Shown here: in pieces, positions 1 to 8,937 of the stretch | Numbering within the stretch: position 1 is the stretch's first letter | How the letters are laid out: the number at the start of each line of letters is the position of its first letter | Source of the DNA: Xanthomarina spongicola | GTDB lineage: Bacteria > Bacteroidota > Bacteroidia > Flavobacteriales > Flavobacteriaceae | Length of the DNA: 64,000 nucleotides | Direction of reading: 5' to 3' | Assembly: GCF_003148645.1 (NCBI RefSeq) | Contig: NZ_QGGP01000002.1 | Location: 293,525 to 357,524 of the forward strand | Notes under the pieces: model-generated | Told to the model about the DNA's origin: nothing | Seen by the model: only the letters and a program-made list of their open reading frames with translations | Database searches by the model: none | Made by a program: the position numbers and the translations under genes

Positions 1-441
1 ACCTAAATGTCCCATGACAGGAATACCAGCATTTAAAATTCGTTTTATAGATTCTTTTACTTCTTTTCCACCTTCAAGTTTTACAGCATGTCCACCAGAT
101 TCTTTCATAATCCTAATTGCAGATCGTAAGGCTTCTTTTGGGTCACTTTGGTAACTTCCAAAAGGTAAATCTACTACAACTAAAGCACGATCTATGGCTC
201 TTACCACAGATGAAGCATGATAAATCATTTGGTCCAATGTAATTGGTAAAGTAGTTTCATGTCCAGCCATAACATTACTTGCAGAATCACCAACAAGTAT
301 AACATCAACTCCAGCTCCATCAACAATTTTTGCCATGGTATAATCGTATGCTGTAAGCATGGAAATTTTTTCACCATTAGCCTTCATATCAACTAAGGTT
401 TTTACAGTAATTCTTTTATATTCTTTTTTTGCTACAGACAT
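1..441 (-). CDS. panB: 3-methyl-2-oxobutanoate hydroxymethyltransferase, N-terminal 147 residues (cut by window edge)
   Basis: PanB transfers a hydroxymethyl group from methylene-tetrahydrofolate to 3-methyl-2-oxobutanoate, giving ketopantoate, the first committed step of pantothenate and CoA synthesis in the cytoplasm. The visible part starts at the ATG complementary to 439-441 ([16 protein letters not shown]) and shows the family's Mg-binding and substrate motifs: LTAYDYTMA near residue 30, VGDSASNV near 51, VVDLPFGSY near 90 and HAVKLEGG near 120, then GIPVMGHLG at the edge. Family members are usually about 265-275 residues, so nearly half is outside the window. The 120 bases upstream separate it from a divergent gene. 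The assignment is firm; no in-frame stop or frameshift is visible. Confidence 0.94.
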   Translation of the reverse strand, partial: MSVAKKEYKRITVKTLVDMKANGEKISMLTAYDYTMAKIVDGAGVDVILVGDSASNVMAGHETTLPITLDQMIYHASSVVRAIDRALVVVDLPFGSYQSDPKEALRSAIRIMKESGGHAVKLEGGKEVKESIKRILNAGIPVMGHLG

Positions 442-561
442 AGTATGTGGTTGATTTTTATAGATTGTAAAAGTACTAAATTAGAAATTTAATGTTAAAC
501 TTTTCTTTAAAGTCTTTATAATAACTAGTTGTTCGGTTAATTTAGTTGAAAACAAATTAAA

Positions 562-1020
562 ATGGGACGAATAATTACTTTTTTAGTACTATTAATAACA
601 ACAGCAATAACAGCTCAAAATAGTGAGGAAGCTCAGGTGAAATTAGCTGTTGACACTTTTTTTGAAGGTTTTCATAAAGGAGATACAACACTAATGAAAT
701 CTGTTATGATTGATAAATTTTTAACCCAAACAACCTATAAAGATAAGGAAGGGAATGGCATGTTAGTCAATGAAGATTCTTCTAAATTAATTCAAGCTAT
801 TGCTAATAGACCAGCAGATCAAAAATGGGATGAACGCTTATTAGATTATAACATTCAAATAGATGGAACCATGGCTCATGTTTGGACACCTTACGAGTTT
901 TGGTTTAATGACCAATTTAGTCATTGTGGTGTTAATTCTTTTCAATTGTTTAATGATTCAGGTAACTGGAAAATTATATACTTAATAGATACTAGGAGGA
1001 GAAAAGGTTGTCAAGAGTAG
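562..1020 (+). CDS. Exported NTF2-like (lumazine-binding/SnoaL-fold) protein
   Basis: The protein has 152 residues. It begins with a signal peptide (MGRIITFLVLLITTAITAQ) and continues as a single small alpha+beta domain with the pattern of the NTF2-like superfamily: an N-terminal helix (AQVKLAVDTFFEGFHKGD), 'MIDKFLTQ', 'DERLLDYNIQIDGTMAHVWTPYEFW' split over two strands, and 'NSFQLFNDSGNWKIIYLIDTRR' at the end. Such domains occur in enzymes and in binding proteins, so the substrate cannot be named. Short stand-alone exported copies are common in Flavobacteriaceae. It is monocistronic: the divergent panB lies upstream and the convergent serine dehydratase downstream. The start is the ATG at 562 because the signal peptide begins there. 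Confidence 0.75.
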   Translation: MGRIITFLVLLITTAITAQNSEEAQVKLAVDTFFEGFHKGDTTLMKSVMIDKFLTQTTYKDKEGNGMLVNEDSSKLIQAIANRPADQKWDERLLDYNIQIDGTMAHVWTPYEFWFNDQFSHCGVNSFQLFNDSGNWKIIYLIDTRRRKGCQE

Positions 1021-1087
1021 ATTACTTGATAATAGGTTATTTGAATTTAAGAAATCTGACTTTAAAAACAGATCCAGAAATCTAAGA

Positions 1088-2509
1088 TTAACAATCTGCC
1101 ATATTAACACCAACGGCAAGTCCACCTTCGCTAGTTTCTTTGTATTTAGAATTCATATCCTTAGCAGTTTCCCACATAGTTGCCACAACTTTATCTAAAG
1201 GAACTTTCACATTTTTCGGGTCTGTATCTAAAGCTAATTCAGCAGCATTTATGGCTTTTATGGCTCCCATAGCATTACGTTCAATACATGGTATTTGTAC
1301 CAAACCACCAATTGGGTCGCATGTTAAACCTAAATGATGTTCCATAGCAATTTCAGCAGCAATTAATACTTGTTCTGGTGTACCACCAAGTAGTTCGGTT
1401 AAAGCTCCAGCAGCCATGGCAGAACTCACGCCAATTTCTGCTTGACAGCCTCCCATAGCAGCACTAATAGTAGCACCTTTTTTAAAGATACTTCCTATTT
1501 CTCCAGCTACTAATAAGAATTTTTTAATGTCTTCAAAATTCCCATCATGATTTTCAATCACTAAATAATACATTAAAACGGAAGGAATAACACCTGCACT
1601 ACCGTTAGTAGGAGCAGTTACTACACGTCCTAAAGAGGCGTTAACTTCGTTGACTGCAAGAGCAAAGCAGCTAACCCATTTTATTATTTGTCTAAACTTT
1701 ACTTCGGTATTTCTAATGGAATAAATCCATTCAACTGGATTCGAATAAGGCGTATTGCCTTTTAAATTTTGATTCATATCGTAAGCTCGACGTCTTACAT
1801 TTAAGCCTCCAGGAAGATTACCTTCTGTATGACAGCCTATGTACATGCATTCTAACATGGTGTCCCAAATACGTTGTAACTCTTTATCTATTTCTTCTTC
1901 CTCTCGAATAGATTTTTCATTTTCTAAAACAACTTGAGAAATTGGTAAACCTAAATCATTACAAAACTGTAAAAGCTCAGTTCCTTTATCAATTGGATAA
2001 GGAAAGGAGCATTTAATTTCAAAATTTCTCTTATGATTTGTACGCTCTTCTTTGACTACAAATCCACCACCAATAGAGTAGAAGGTAGATTTTTTCTTCT
2101 TACCATCTATCAAAGCAGTAAAAATCATTCCATTAGAATGAAACGGAAGAAATTTTCTATTGAAGACGATGTCAGTTTCAGGATTAAAAGGCAAAGCTCT
2201 TTCATTATTTAAAACTAAAGTATTGGTGCTTTTAATGTTTGATATAATGGTAGGTATAGTTTCTGTTGGAATAGTTTCTGGATCACTACCACACAAACCT
2301 AACATGACAGCATAGTCTGTAGCGTGTCCTTTTCCTGTAAGCGATAAAGAACCATAAAGATCTACATGAATGCTTTCCACTTTATCAAACGTATTATTGG
2401 CTTTTAATTCTTTTATCCAACGTTCAGCTGCGCGCCAAGGACCTAATGTGTGAGAACTTGATGGACCTACGCCAATTTTTAACATATCGAAAACCGAAAT
2501 ACACTCCAT
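1088..2509 (-). CDS. sdaA: L-serine ammonia-lyase, iron-sulfur-dependent, single-chain type
   Basis: The enzyme deaminates L-serine to pyruvate and ammonia. At 473 residues it is the fused single-chain form (beta domain followed by alpha domain), not the split sdaAA/sdaAB type. The N-terminus shows the serine dehydratase motif [12 protein letters not shown] (residues 13-24). The C-terminal half carries the cluster region with conserved cysteines near residues 355 (MGGCQAEIG), 397 (LTCDPIGG) and 408 (QIPCIERN), expected to hold the [4Fe-4S] cluster. The tail ends in a further cysteine (MADC), as in related enzymes where the C-terminus reaches the active site. It is monocistronic and convergent with the gene at 562. 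A TATATTTG element lies about 21 bases upstream of its ATG. Confidence 0.93.
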   Translation of the reverse strand: MECISVFDMLKIGVGPSSSHTLGPWRAAERWIKELKANNTFDKVESIHVDLYGSLSLTGKGHATDYAVMLGLCGSDPETIPTETIPTIISNIKSTNTLVLNNERALPFNPETDIVFNRKFLPFHSNGMIFTALIDGKKKKSTFYSIGGGFVVKEERTNHKRNFEIKCSFPYPIDKGTELLQFCNDLGLPISQVVLENEKSIREEEEIDKELQRIWDTMLECMYIGCHTEGNLPGGLNVRRRAYDMNQNLKGNTPYSNPVEWIYSIRNTEVKFRQIIKWVSCFALAVNEVNASLGRVVTAPTNGSAGVIPSVLMYYLVIENHDGNFEDIKKFLLVAGEIGSIFKKGATISAAMGGCQAEIGVSSAMAAGALTELLGGTPEQVLIAAEIAMEHHLGLTCDPIGGLVQIPCIERNAMGAIKAINAAELALDTDPKNVKVPLDKVVATMWETAKDMNSKYKETSEGGLAVGVNMADC

Positions 2510-2530
2510 GTTTTATGCCTTTTGTTAAAA

Positions 2531-2538
2531 CAAATATA
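2531..2538 (-). promoter_or_regulatory. Promoter -7 element for the serine dehydratase gene
   Basis: On the minus strand these bases read TATATTTG, a full match to the flavobacterial -7 consensus TAnnTTTG. It ends 21 bases before the ATG of the serine dehydratase gene. No clear TTG is seen at the expected -33 position, so this is a half-consensus prediction. Confidence 0.55.
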
Positions 2539-2602
2539 TAGTTTTTGTCCATATTGTAGTTTATTAAGGAAGAATATTCGTTAAAGTTTCTGTCTGAGAA
2601 AG

Positions 2603-2615
2603 TGACATCATGTCA
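2603..2615. promoter_or_regulatory. Palindrome TGACATcATGTCA between sdaA and dnaK
   Basis: A perfect 6+6 inverted repeat around a single C lies about 100 bases upstream of the dnaK start codon. No TAnnTTTG element is visible between it and dnaK, so the dnaK promoter is not identified. The palindrome may be an operator for a regulator of the chaperone gene. I saw neither the CIRCE element (TTAGCACTC with its inverted partner) nor an E. coli-type sigma-32 promoter here. The function is inferred from position only. Confidence 0.35.
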
Positions 2616-2717
2616 TATTTTTTCTCATGGCATAATCATTGACTTATACATTCCGAAATTAAAAAATTGAACACAACGTTTTCGTGAAGACGAAAATTTA
2701 TAAAAACAAATATTATT

Positions 2718-4631
2718 ATGAGTAAAATTATTGGAATCGATTTAGGAACAACCAACTCTTGTGTCTCTGTAATGGAAGGTAATGAGCCAGTTGTAATTCC
2801 TAATGCAGAAGGTAAGCGTACAACGCCATCTGTTATCGCTTTTGTTGAAGGAGGCGAGATTAAAGTTGGTGATCCAGCAAAACGTCAGGCAGTTACAAAC
2901 CCAACAAAAACGGTTTATTCTATTAAACGTTTTATGGGTAATAAATATTCTGAATCTAAAAAAGAAGCAGAACGCGTACCATACAAAGTAGTAAAAGGAG
3001 ATAACGATACACCTCGTGTAGACATTGATGGTCGTTTATATACACCTCAAGAGTTATCTGCAATGATTCTTCAAAAAATGAAGAAAACTGCTGAAGATTA
3101 TTTAGGTCAAACAGTAAGTGAAGCAGTAATTACTGTTCCTGCTTACTTTAATGACTCTCAACGTCAAGCAACTAAAGAAGCTGGTGAGATTGCAGGTTTA
3201 AAAGTTAGAAGAATTATTAACGAACCTACTGCTGCAGCCTTAGCTTATGGAATGGACAAAAAAGGTAAAGACCAAAAAATAGTGGTTTTTGACTTTGGTG
3301 GTGGAACACATGATGTATCTATCTTAGAATTAGGAGATGGTGTTTTTGAAGTACTTTCAACAGATGGAGATACACACTTAGGTGGTGATGATGTTGATCA
3401 AAAAATTATTGATTGGTTAGCAGATGAGTTTAAAGCTGAAGAAAGTATTGATTTACGTCAAGACCCAATGGCTTTACAACGTTTAAAAGAAGCTGCAGAA
3501 AAAGCGAAGATTGAATTATCATCTTCTGCTCAAACTGAAATCAATTTACCTTATGTTACTGCTACAGCAAGTGGACCAAAGCATTTAGTACGTACATTAA
3601 CAAAAGCAAAGTTCGAGCAATTAATAGACGATTTAGTAAAACGTACTATAGAACCTTGTAGCGCTGCATTAAAAGCTGCTGGTTTATCTAAAAGCGATAT
3701 TGATGAAGTTATTTTAGTAGGTGGTTCTACACGTATTCCTGCTGTACAAGAAGCTGTTGAAAAATTCTTCGGAAAAGCACCAAGTAAAGGTGTAAATCCA
3801 GATGAAGTAGTTTCTTTAGGAGCTGGAATTCAAGGTGGAGTTTTAACTGGAGATGTTAAAGATGTCTTATTATTAGACGTAACACCTTTATCTCTAGGTA
3901 TTGAAACTATGGGTAATGTTATGACAAAGCTTATTGAAGCGAATACGACTATTCCAACAAAGAAAAGTCAAGTATTCTCTACAGCAGCAGACAATCAGCC
4001 ATCCGTAGAAATCCACGTATTACAAGGAGAAAGAGCTATGGCAGCAGACAATAAAACTATTGGACGTTTCCACTTAGATGGTATTCCACCAGCAAGAAGA
4101 GGAACTCCTCAAATTGAAGTAACTTTCGATATTGATGCGAATGGTATTATTAAAGTATCTGCTACAGATAAAGCAACAAATAAAACTCAAGATATTCGTA
4201 TTGAAGCATCTTCAGGTTTAACTGAAGAGGAAATTCAAAAAATGAAAGCTGATGCTGAAGCAAACGCTGAATCTGATAAGTTAGCAAAAGAGAAAGCAGA
4301 TAAATTAAATGCTGCTGATGCTATGATTTTCCAAACTGAAAGTCAGTTAAAAGAATTTGGTGATAAATTATCTGATGATAAAAAGAAACCAATTGAAGAA
4401 GCACTTGAAGAATTGAAAACAGCATTCGAAACTAAAGATCTTGCTGTTATCGATCCAGCTTTAGAAAAAATAAACGAAGCTTGGAAAGTAGCTAGCGAAG
4501 AAATGTACAAAGCACAAGCTGAAGCACAACAAGGTGGTGAAGCAGGACCAGATGCTGGACCAGACGCAAGTCAGAATGGGCAAGCAGAAGGAAGTGATGT
4601 TGAAGATGTAGATTTCGAAGAAGTGAAATAA
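2718..4631 (+). CDS. dnaK: Molecular chaperone DnaK (Hsp70)
   Basis: This ATP-driven chaperone works in the cytoplasm with DnaJ and GrpE. The 637 residues show the complete Hsp70 layout: phosphate-1 loop [17 protein letters not shown] at the N-terminus, [15 protein letters not shown] near residue 200, the adenosine motif [14 protein letters not shown] near 345, the linker [16 protein letters not shown], the peptide-binding beta-sandwich, and a helical lid from about 510. The end is acidic and Gly/Ala/Gln-rich with the terminal [10 protein letters not shown] that bacterial DnaKs use for co-chaperone contact. dnaJ and grpE are not next to it; the gene stands alone, with a strong hairpin terminator directly after it. 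A palindrome lies about 100 bases upstream. Confidence 0.98.
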   Translation: MSKIIGIDLGTTNSCVSVMEGNEPVVIPNAEGKRTTPSVIAFVEGGEIKVGDPAKRQAVTNPTKTVYSIKRFMGNKYSESKKEAERVPYKVVKGDNDTPRVDIDGRLYTPQELSAMILQKMKKTAEDYLGQTVSEAVITVPAYFNDSQRQATKEAGEIAGLKVRRIINEPTAAALAYGMDKKGKDQKIVVFDFGGGTHDVSILELGDGVFEVLSTDGDTHLGGDDVDQKIIDWLADEFKAEESIDLRQDPMALQRLKEAAEKAKIELSSSAQTEINLPYVTATASGPKHLVRTLTKAKFEQLIDDLVKRTIEPCSAALKAAGLSKSDIDEVILVGGSTRIPAVQEAVEKFFGKAPSKGVNPDEVVSLGAGIQGGVLTGDVKDVLLLDVTPLSLGIETMGNVMTKLIEANTTIPTKKSQVFSTAADNQPSVEIHVLQGERAMAADNKTIGRFHLDGIPPARRGTPQIEVTFDIDANGIIKVSATDKATNKTQDIRIEASSGLTEEEIQKMKADAEANAESDKLAKEKADKLNAADAMIFQTESQLKEFGDKLSDDKKKPIEEALEELKTAFETKDLAVIDPALEKINEAWKVASEEMYKAQAEAQQGGEAGPDAGPDASQNGQAEGSDVEDVDFEEVK

Positions 4632-4652
4632 TTCAATAAAGTATATTAAATA

Positions 4653-4686
4653 AAAAAAGCGCAACTATAGAGTTGCGCTTTTTTAT
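4653..4686. terminator. Bidirectional Rho-independent terminator after dnaK
   Basis: The stem is AAAAAAGCGCAACT with AGTTGCGCTTTTTT around a loop of four bases (ATAG), flanked by A and T runs on both sides. It lies between the convergent dnaK and the gene at 4700 and can serve both. Confidence 0.9.
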
Positions 4687-4699
4687 TAAAAGAAAACCG

Positions 4700-5224
4700 T
4701 TAAATTAATTTACCATCTATACCAACTTTTAGAGTTTTCTTTTCATTATCTTTTTTAATCTTTAGCTTATATACTTTTTTAATATCCTCATTAAAATAAT
4801 AGGACACTAAATATGTGTCACTATGAATAGTCCATCCAGGATATTCTTTATAGATAGCTTTCCTTACTGCAGGAGGTAAAGTGACATCATTAAATTTTTC
4901 GAAAGATTTTAAAATTTTACCTTCGCTATTATAAGTTGCAATAATACTTCCACTATTGGAAGATGCATCCTTAAAAATAACTTCGTAAGCTTCAAATTGT
5001 TTGTCAAATACTGGAGATTCTGTAACATCAAATTTCGCAACTTTTTTCTCAAGTTGTTTGACTACTTCTGGAGTGTTCACGTCGTGAACAGCGTTTAAAT
5101 AACTTAGATTTAGTGGAGAAATAACCACATCTGCTAATTGCACTTCTTCTATCTCATTGCTTGATTGAGAGAAACTTAGGTTGGCGATTCCTAAAAATAG
5201 TAAGCCAAGAAAAACTGTTTTCAT
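4700..5224 (-). CDS. Exported PepSY-like protein of unknown function
   Basis: The protein has 174 residues with a signal peptide (MKTVFLGLLFLGIANLSFSQ). The mature part carries repeated 'KAFEKFNDVTLPPAVRKAIYKEYPGW'-type segments (about residues 110-135) followed by 'VYKLKIKKDNEKKTLKVGIDGKL'. This is the strand-helix-strand rhythm of the PepSY/BLIP-like domains frequent in Bacteroidota exported proteins. No catalytic motif is visible, and such domains are thought to bind or inhibit other proteins. It is monocistronic and convergent with dnaK across a shared terminator. I cannot suggest a partner from the context. Confidence 0.6.
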   Translation of the reverse strand: MKTVFLGLLFLGIANLSFSQSSNEIEEVQLADVVISPLNLSYLNAVHDVNTPEVVKQLEKKVAKFDVTESPVFDKQFEAYEVIFKDASSNSGSIIATYNSEGKILKSFEKFNDVTLPPAVRKAIYKEYPGWTIHSDTYLVSYYFNEDIKKVYKLKIKKDNEKKTLKVGIDGKLI

Positions 5225-5506
5225 AATATTAGAAAATTTAAAAGGTTACATGTTAAAAATTCTAATCTTAAAGATGGTTTTGATTAATAACTCGATGGTT
5301 TTAATCTATTTCGATTTTTGATTGATGAAATGGATGTTAGTATAATTAATCATTTAAAATTATACTTAAACTTACATATAAAAGTTAGTTTGTAGGATGC
5401 TAATTAAGAAGGATTTATGATAAGTTTTTGAATAAATTAAGACAAAAACTAGTTTTTAATATTTTATTAAGAATATTATTGGCTGTCTGTTAAAATTGTA
5501 ATATCG

Positions 5507-5532
5507 AAAATACTATGCATGCATAATATTTT
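5507..5532. promoter_or_regulatory. Operator candidate: 26-base palindrome overlapping the -33 region of the gene at 5582
   Basis: Two 13-base arms with a single mismatch meet at the core ATGCATGCAT (centre between 5519 and 5520). The palindrome ends four bases before the -7 box TATCTTTG, so it covers the place where the -33 element would be. A repressor bound here would block polymerase. No regulator gene lies next door, so its identity is unknown. Confidence 0.5.
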
Positions 5533-5536
5533 TTGA

Positions 5537-5544
5537 TATCTTTG
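5537..5544 (+). promoter_or_regulatory. Promoter -7 element of the nitronate monooxygenase-like gene
   Basis: TATCTTTG matches the flavobacterial TAnnTTTG consensus and lies 37 bases before the ATG at 5582. The -33 region falls inside the palindrome at 5507-5532 and has no clear TTG. Confidence 0.6.
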
Positions 5545-5581
5545 CTTACTATTTTATTTTTTTTCATAAATCTAATTTTAA

Positions 5582-6529
5582 ATGAAAACCAAACTAACTG
5601 AACTTTTAGATATAACATACCCAATTATTCAAGCTCCAATGTTTTTGGTGTCAAATACAGCTATGGTTATTGAAGCCATGAAAGGTGGAATTGCAGGTTG
5701 TATTCCGGCATTAAATTATAGAACCTTAGACGATTTAAGAGCTTCTATTCAAGAATTAAAAGCTACAAAAGTAAATGGTGGATCTTTTGGTTATAACCTA
5801 ATTGTTAATAAATCTAATATAAAATATAAAGAGCAACTACGAGTATTATGTGAAGAAGGTTGCGATTTTATTATTACTTCTTTAGGGAGTCCTGAAGAAA
5901 CTATTAATCAAGCTCATGCTGTTGGAATAAAAGTTTTTTGCGATGTCACAGATTTAAAATTTGCTCAAAAAGTAGAAGGATTAGGTGCTGATGCTGCTAT
6001 AGCAGTAAATAACCAAGCAGGTGGTCATAGAGGCAACATGAATCCAGAAGAGTTAATAAAGCATTTAACCGATAATATATCTATTCCTGTTATTTCTGCA
6101 GGAGGTGTTGGATGTAAAGCAGATATAGATAAGATGTTAAGTTATGGAGCTGCTGGAGTTTCGGTTGGAAGTCCGTTTATTGCTTCAGTTGAAGCTGGAG
6201 TTACAGAAGAGTATAAACAAGCTTGTGTAGACTATGGAGCAGAAGATATTGTAATGACCGAACGAATTTCTGGAACACCTTGTACAGTTATTAATACACC
6301 TTATGTTCAAAAAATTGGCACCAAACAAACATGGTTAGAATCTGTATTAAACAAAAATAAAAAATTAAAGAAATGGGTAAAAATGATTCGTTTTACAATA
6401 GGTATGAATGCAGCTACTAAAGCAGCTACTAAAGTTACTTATAAAACGGTTTGGGTTGCTGGACCTAGTATTGAATACACTAAGAGTATTCTTCCAACAA
6501 GGGATATTATTAAAAAACTGACCCAATAA
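5582..6529 (+). CDS. Nitronate monooxygenase / NPD-family FMN-dependent oxidoreductase
   Basis: The 315-residue TIM-barrel protein belongs to the 2-nitropropane dioxygenase family, whose members use FMN to oxidise alkyl nitronates, for instance propionate 3-nitronate, or act as enoyl reductases. Visible family motifs are PIIQAPMFLVSNTAMVIEAM at residues 14-33, the active-site and flavin region AVNNQAGGHRGN near 140 (with the conserved His), VISAGGVG near 171 and GAAGVSVGSPFIAS near 190 for phosphate binding. It is cytoplasmic, with no signal sequence. The gene has its own promoter overlapped by a palindrome, suggesting control by a dedicated regulator. Family membership is firm; the substrate is not known. 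Confidence 0.85.
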   Translation: MKTKLTELLDITYPIIQAPMFLVSNTAMVIEAMKGGIAGCIPALNYRTLDDLRASIQELKATKVNGGSFGYNLIVNKSNIKYKEQLRVLCEEGCDFIITSLGSPEETINQAHAVGIKVFCDVTDLKFAQKVEGLGADAAIAVNNQAGGHRGNMNPEELIKHLTDNISIPVISAGGVGCKADIDKMLSYGAAGVSVGSPFIASVEAGVTEEYKQACVDYGAEDIVMTERISGTPCTVINTPYVQKIGTKQTWLESVLNKNKKLKKWVKMIRFTIGMNAATKAATKVTYKTVWVAGPSIEYTKSILPTRDIIKKLTQ

Positions 6530-6640
6530 AAATTATTATATCTTCACTCTATTACCATTTCCATATAAATTAATAAGATAAAAACATATACGATTAGTTT
6601 TAGTTCATTAACTTCGGAATTACTTTTTTAAAACGAAATC

Positions 6641-8179
6641 ATGAAATTAAAATCAATACTTGTCTTTTTATTGTTCGTAGGAAATTTATTTAATAGCTAT
6701 TCTCAGTCAGTTACAACAGAGAATGGTGTCATGCTTGAAAAAATTAAAAACGAAGGTTTTAATAACTCTCAAGCTATGTCTATGTTAAGTACATTAACAG
6801 ATGTTTACGGACAACGCCTTACAGGATCTAACGAATATTTAGCAGCAGCAACTTGGATGTCTCAAAAAATGACAGCAATTGGTTTACAGAATGTGCATTT
6901 TGAAAACTATTGCGATAATTGTCGTGGTTGGAGTATGGAAAGTTTTAATGTGGAAATGATTTCACCAAATTTCATGCATATCTCAGCTTATCCATTGTCT
7001 ATGTCTAAAAGTACAGAAGGTATTGTTACAGGAGACGTGGTTCAAATAAAAAAGTATAAGCACTTAGATTCAGTTAAACTTCAATTTGCAGGAAAGTTAA
7101 AAGGTAAAATTATTTTATTAGGCAAGGAGCCACGTAGAAAATCTTTAACAGATACTATTTTTGTAAGATATTCTGAAGCAGATTTAAATAAAATGGCAAA
7201 ACAAGATTCTGCCAAAGTAAAACAAACTCGATTACCAGAATTATTAAAATCTTGGGAAACAGATGACATTAAAGAAGAAGCATTTCTAAAATTCTTAGAA
7301 GCAGAAGGTGCTTTGGCTATTTTAAAATCCCGTTCCATGTATTCGGGTGTTTTACATCCTGATGGCACCTATTTTTATAAAGAAGGTCAATTTAAACCCT
7401 TACCATATTTTACTATTATGCCTGAGCATTTTGGCAGATTAGCAAGAATGATTGATATGGACGTAATGCCAAGAATACGTTTAAATTTAGAAACAACTTT
7501 TTACTATAAACCAGAGAATAATGTTAATATAATTGCTGAATTAACAGGAACAGATAAAAAATTAAAGGATGAAACAGTTATGGTAGGAGCTCATTTCGAT
7601 TCTTGGCATTCTGGAACTGGAGCTACTGACAATGGAGCAAGTTCTATTGTTTTGGTTGAAGCTTTAAGAATTCTTAAAGCTATTGGTTATCAGCCAAAAA
7701 GAACCATTAAACTTGGGCTTTGGGGAGGAGAAGAGCAAGCCTTCTTAGGATCTGTGTCTTATGGTAAAAAACATTTTGGGCAACATGAAGAGGAGCCAAA
7801 TGAAGCATCTACAAAAGTATCAGCATATTTAAATTTAGATAATGGAGCAGGAGCTATTAGAGGCTTATATCTTCAAAATAACCCTTTTGCAAAACCTGTG
7901 TTTAAAGAGGTTTTTTCATCTATTTCAGATTTATCTGAAGGAACATTAACTATAGAGAATACGTTATCAACAGACCATGAAACGTTTGATTTTTACAACA
8001 TTCCTTCTTTTCAATTCATTCAAGATCCTTTAGAATATAATACAGTAACACACCATACACAATTAGATCTATTAGAATATGTTCCTGAACAAGATGTAAT
8101 TAAAAATGCAGTAATTTTAGCTTGGACTATTTATTCACTTTCAGAAAATGAAGAAAAAGTGCCTAGAAAGAAAAACTAA
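6641..8179 (+). CDS. Exported M28-family zinc aminopeptidase
   Basis: The 512-residue protein starts with a signal peptide (MKLKSILVFLLFVGNLFNSYSQ). An N-terminal region with an inserted PA-type lid (about residues 100-270) precedes the co-catalytic dizinc domain. The metal and catalytic residues are readable in order: GAHFDSW (His near 318), GATDNGAS (Asp near 330), GGEEQAFLGS (Glu pair near 363), LNLDNGAG (Asp near 400) and THHTQLD (His near 470). It probably trims peptides in the periplasm or outside the cell. It is followed within 45 bases by another exported protein gene, but no co-function is evident. The absence of a C-terminal sorting domain suggests it is not a T9SS substrate. Confidence 0.88.
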   Translation: MKLKSILVFLLFVGNLFNSYSQSVTTENGVMLEKIKNEGFNNSQAMSMLSTLTDVYGQRLTGSNEYLAAATWMSQKMTAIGLQNVHFENYCDNCRGWSMESFNVEMISPNFMHISAYPLSMSKSTEGIVTGDVVQIKKYKHLDSVKLQFAGKLKGKIILLGKEPRRKSLTDTIFVRYSEADLNKMAKQDSAKVKQTRLPELLKSWETDDIKEEAFLKFLEAEGALAILKSRSMYSGVLHPDGTYFYKEGQFKPLPYFTIMPEHFGRLARMIDMDVMPRIRLNLETTFYYKPENNVNIIAELTGTDKKLKDETVMVGAHFDSWHSGTGATDNGASSIVLVEALRILKAIGYQPKRTIKLGLWGGEEQAFLGSVSYGKKHFGQHEEEPNEASTKVSAYLNLDNGAGAIRGLYLQNNPFAKPVFKEVFSSISDLSEGTLTIENTLSTDHETFDFYNIPSFQFIQDPLEYNTVTHHTQLDLLEYVPEQDVIKNAVILAWTIYSLSENEEKVPRKKN

Positions 8180-8221
8180 TTGATAAATAACATTTAATGT
8201 TATTTGAATAAAGTTATTATT

Positions 8222-8908
8222 ATGAAAAAAATATTTCTATTAATAATTAGCATCTCCTTTTTATCTTTTGTTCAGAAGGATAGGGATTTAGAAAAATCAA
8301 AATATTTTGAAGGTCAAATTATTTATGATATTGAATATTCTCCTTACAGTGATAATTTTCCATCAGAAAAATTAAAGGAACTAATTGGATCTAAAATGGT
8401 ACTAACATTTAAAAAAGGGAATTATAAAAAAGAATATTTTTCACCAAGTGGAAACTTAGTACAACAAAGATATTTAAGTTTGAAAGATGAGAAATCATAT
8501 GCAAGAACTAACGACTCTGATACTATAATTTGGTTAGATATAACTAAACATGAATCGAAAACTACTTTTGAAATAATGAAAGATAGTACTATTTTAAATC
8601 ATCCTTGTAGAATTATAAAAACTAAATCAATTGTTTCTGTAGAACAGTTTAAGAATAAACCGTTTGAAATTGAAAGTGTTTTTAAATATGCTAAAGATTT
8701 GCCAGTTAATCCAGTTTGGTATTCAAATTATTATGAAGATAATTTCAATGAAATAATTAGAATAGGTAAAGGAATCGCAATTGTTTCAATTCATAAAGGA
8801 ATTTTTTGGGAGCAAAAATTAAAGTTAAAATCTATTATAAAAAGAAAAGTAAAGGATAAAGAAATAAAATTGAATATTTCAAAAAATACTCCTCTTAAAA
8901 AAATATAA
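8222..8908 (+). CDS. Exported hypothetical protein, GLPGLI/DUF4412-like
   Basis: I set the start at the ATG at 8222 because a signal peptide begins there (MKKIFLLIISISFLSFVQ). A TTG further upstream would only add residues without a leader. The 228-residue mature protein opens with 'YFEGQIIYDIEYS', then 'KMVLTFKKGNYKKEYF', and has 'KDSTILNHPCRIIKTKS' near residue 125 and 'KDLPVNPVWYSNYY' near 163. This succession (induced beta-rich fold with a buried Cys and 'P.NP..Y') is shared by small exported proteins of Bacteroidota such as the GLPGLI and DUF4412 groups. No enzymatic motif is seen. It may be co-transcribed with the M28 peptidase upstream. Confidence 0.55.
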   Translation: MKKIFLLIISISFLSFVQKDRDLEKSKYFEGQIIYDIEYSPYSDNFPSEKLKELIGSKMVLTFKKGNYKKEYFSPSGNLVQQRYLSLKDEKSYARTNDSDTIIWLDITKHESKTTFEIMKDSTILNHPCRIIKTKSIVSVEQFKNKPFEIESVFKYAKDLPVNPVWYSNYYEDNFNEIIRIGKGIAIVSIHKGIFWEQKLKLKSIIKRKVKDKEIKLNISKNTPLKKI

Positions 8909-8937
8909 TTACACGTCAATAATTTAAGTAAAAACTC

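Larger units (their letters stand above)
5225..5581. other. 357-base intergenic region with two inverted repeats and a promoter
   Basis: This AT-rich gap lies between divergent genes and shows no reading frame worth calling. It contains an inverted repeat AGTATAATT / AATTATACT (5339-5347 and 5358-5366, spacing 10), a 26-base near-perfect palindrome at 5507-5532 and a TATCTTTG element at 5537-5544. The last two are listed separately. Nothing clear marks the promoter of the leftward gene. Confidence 0.6.
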
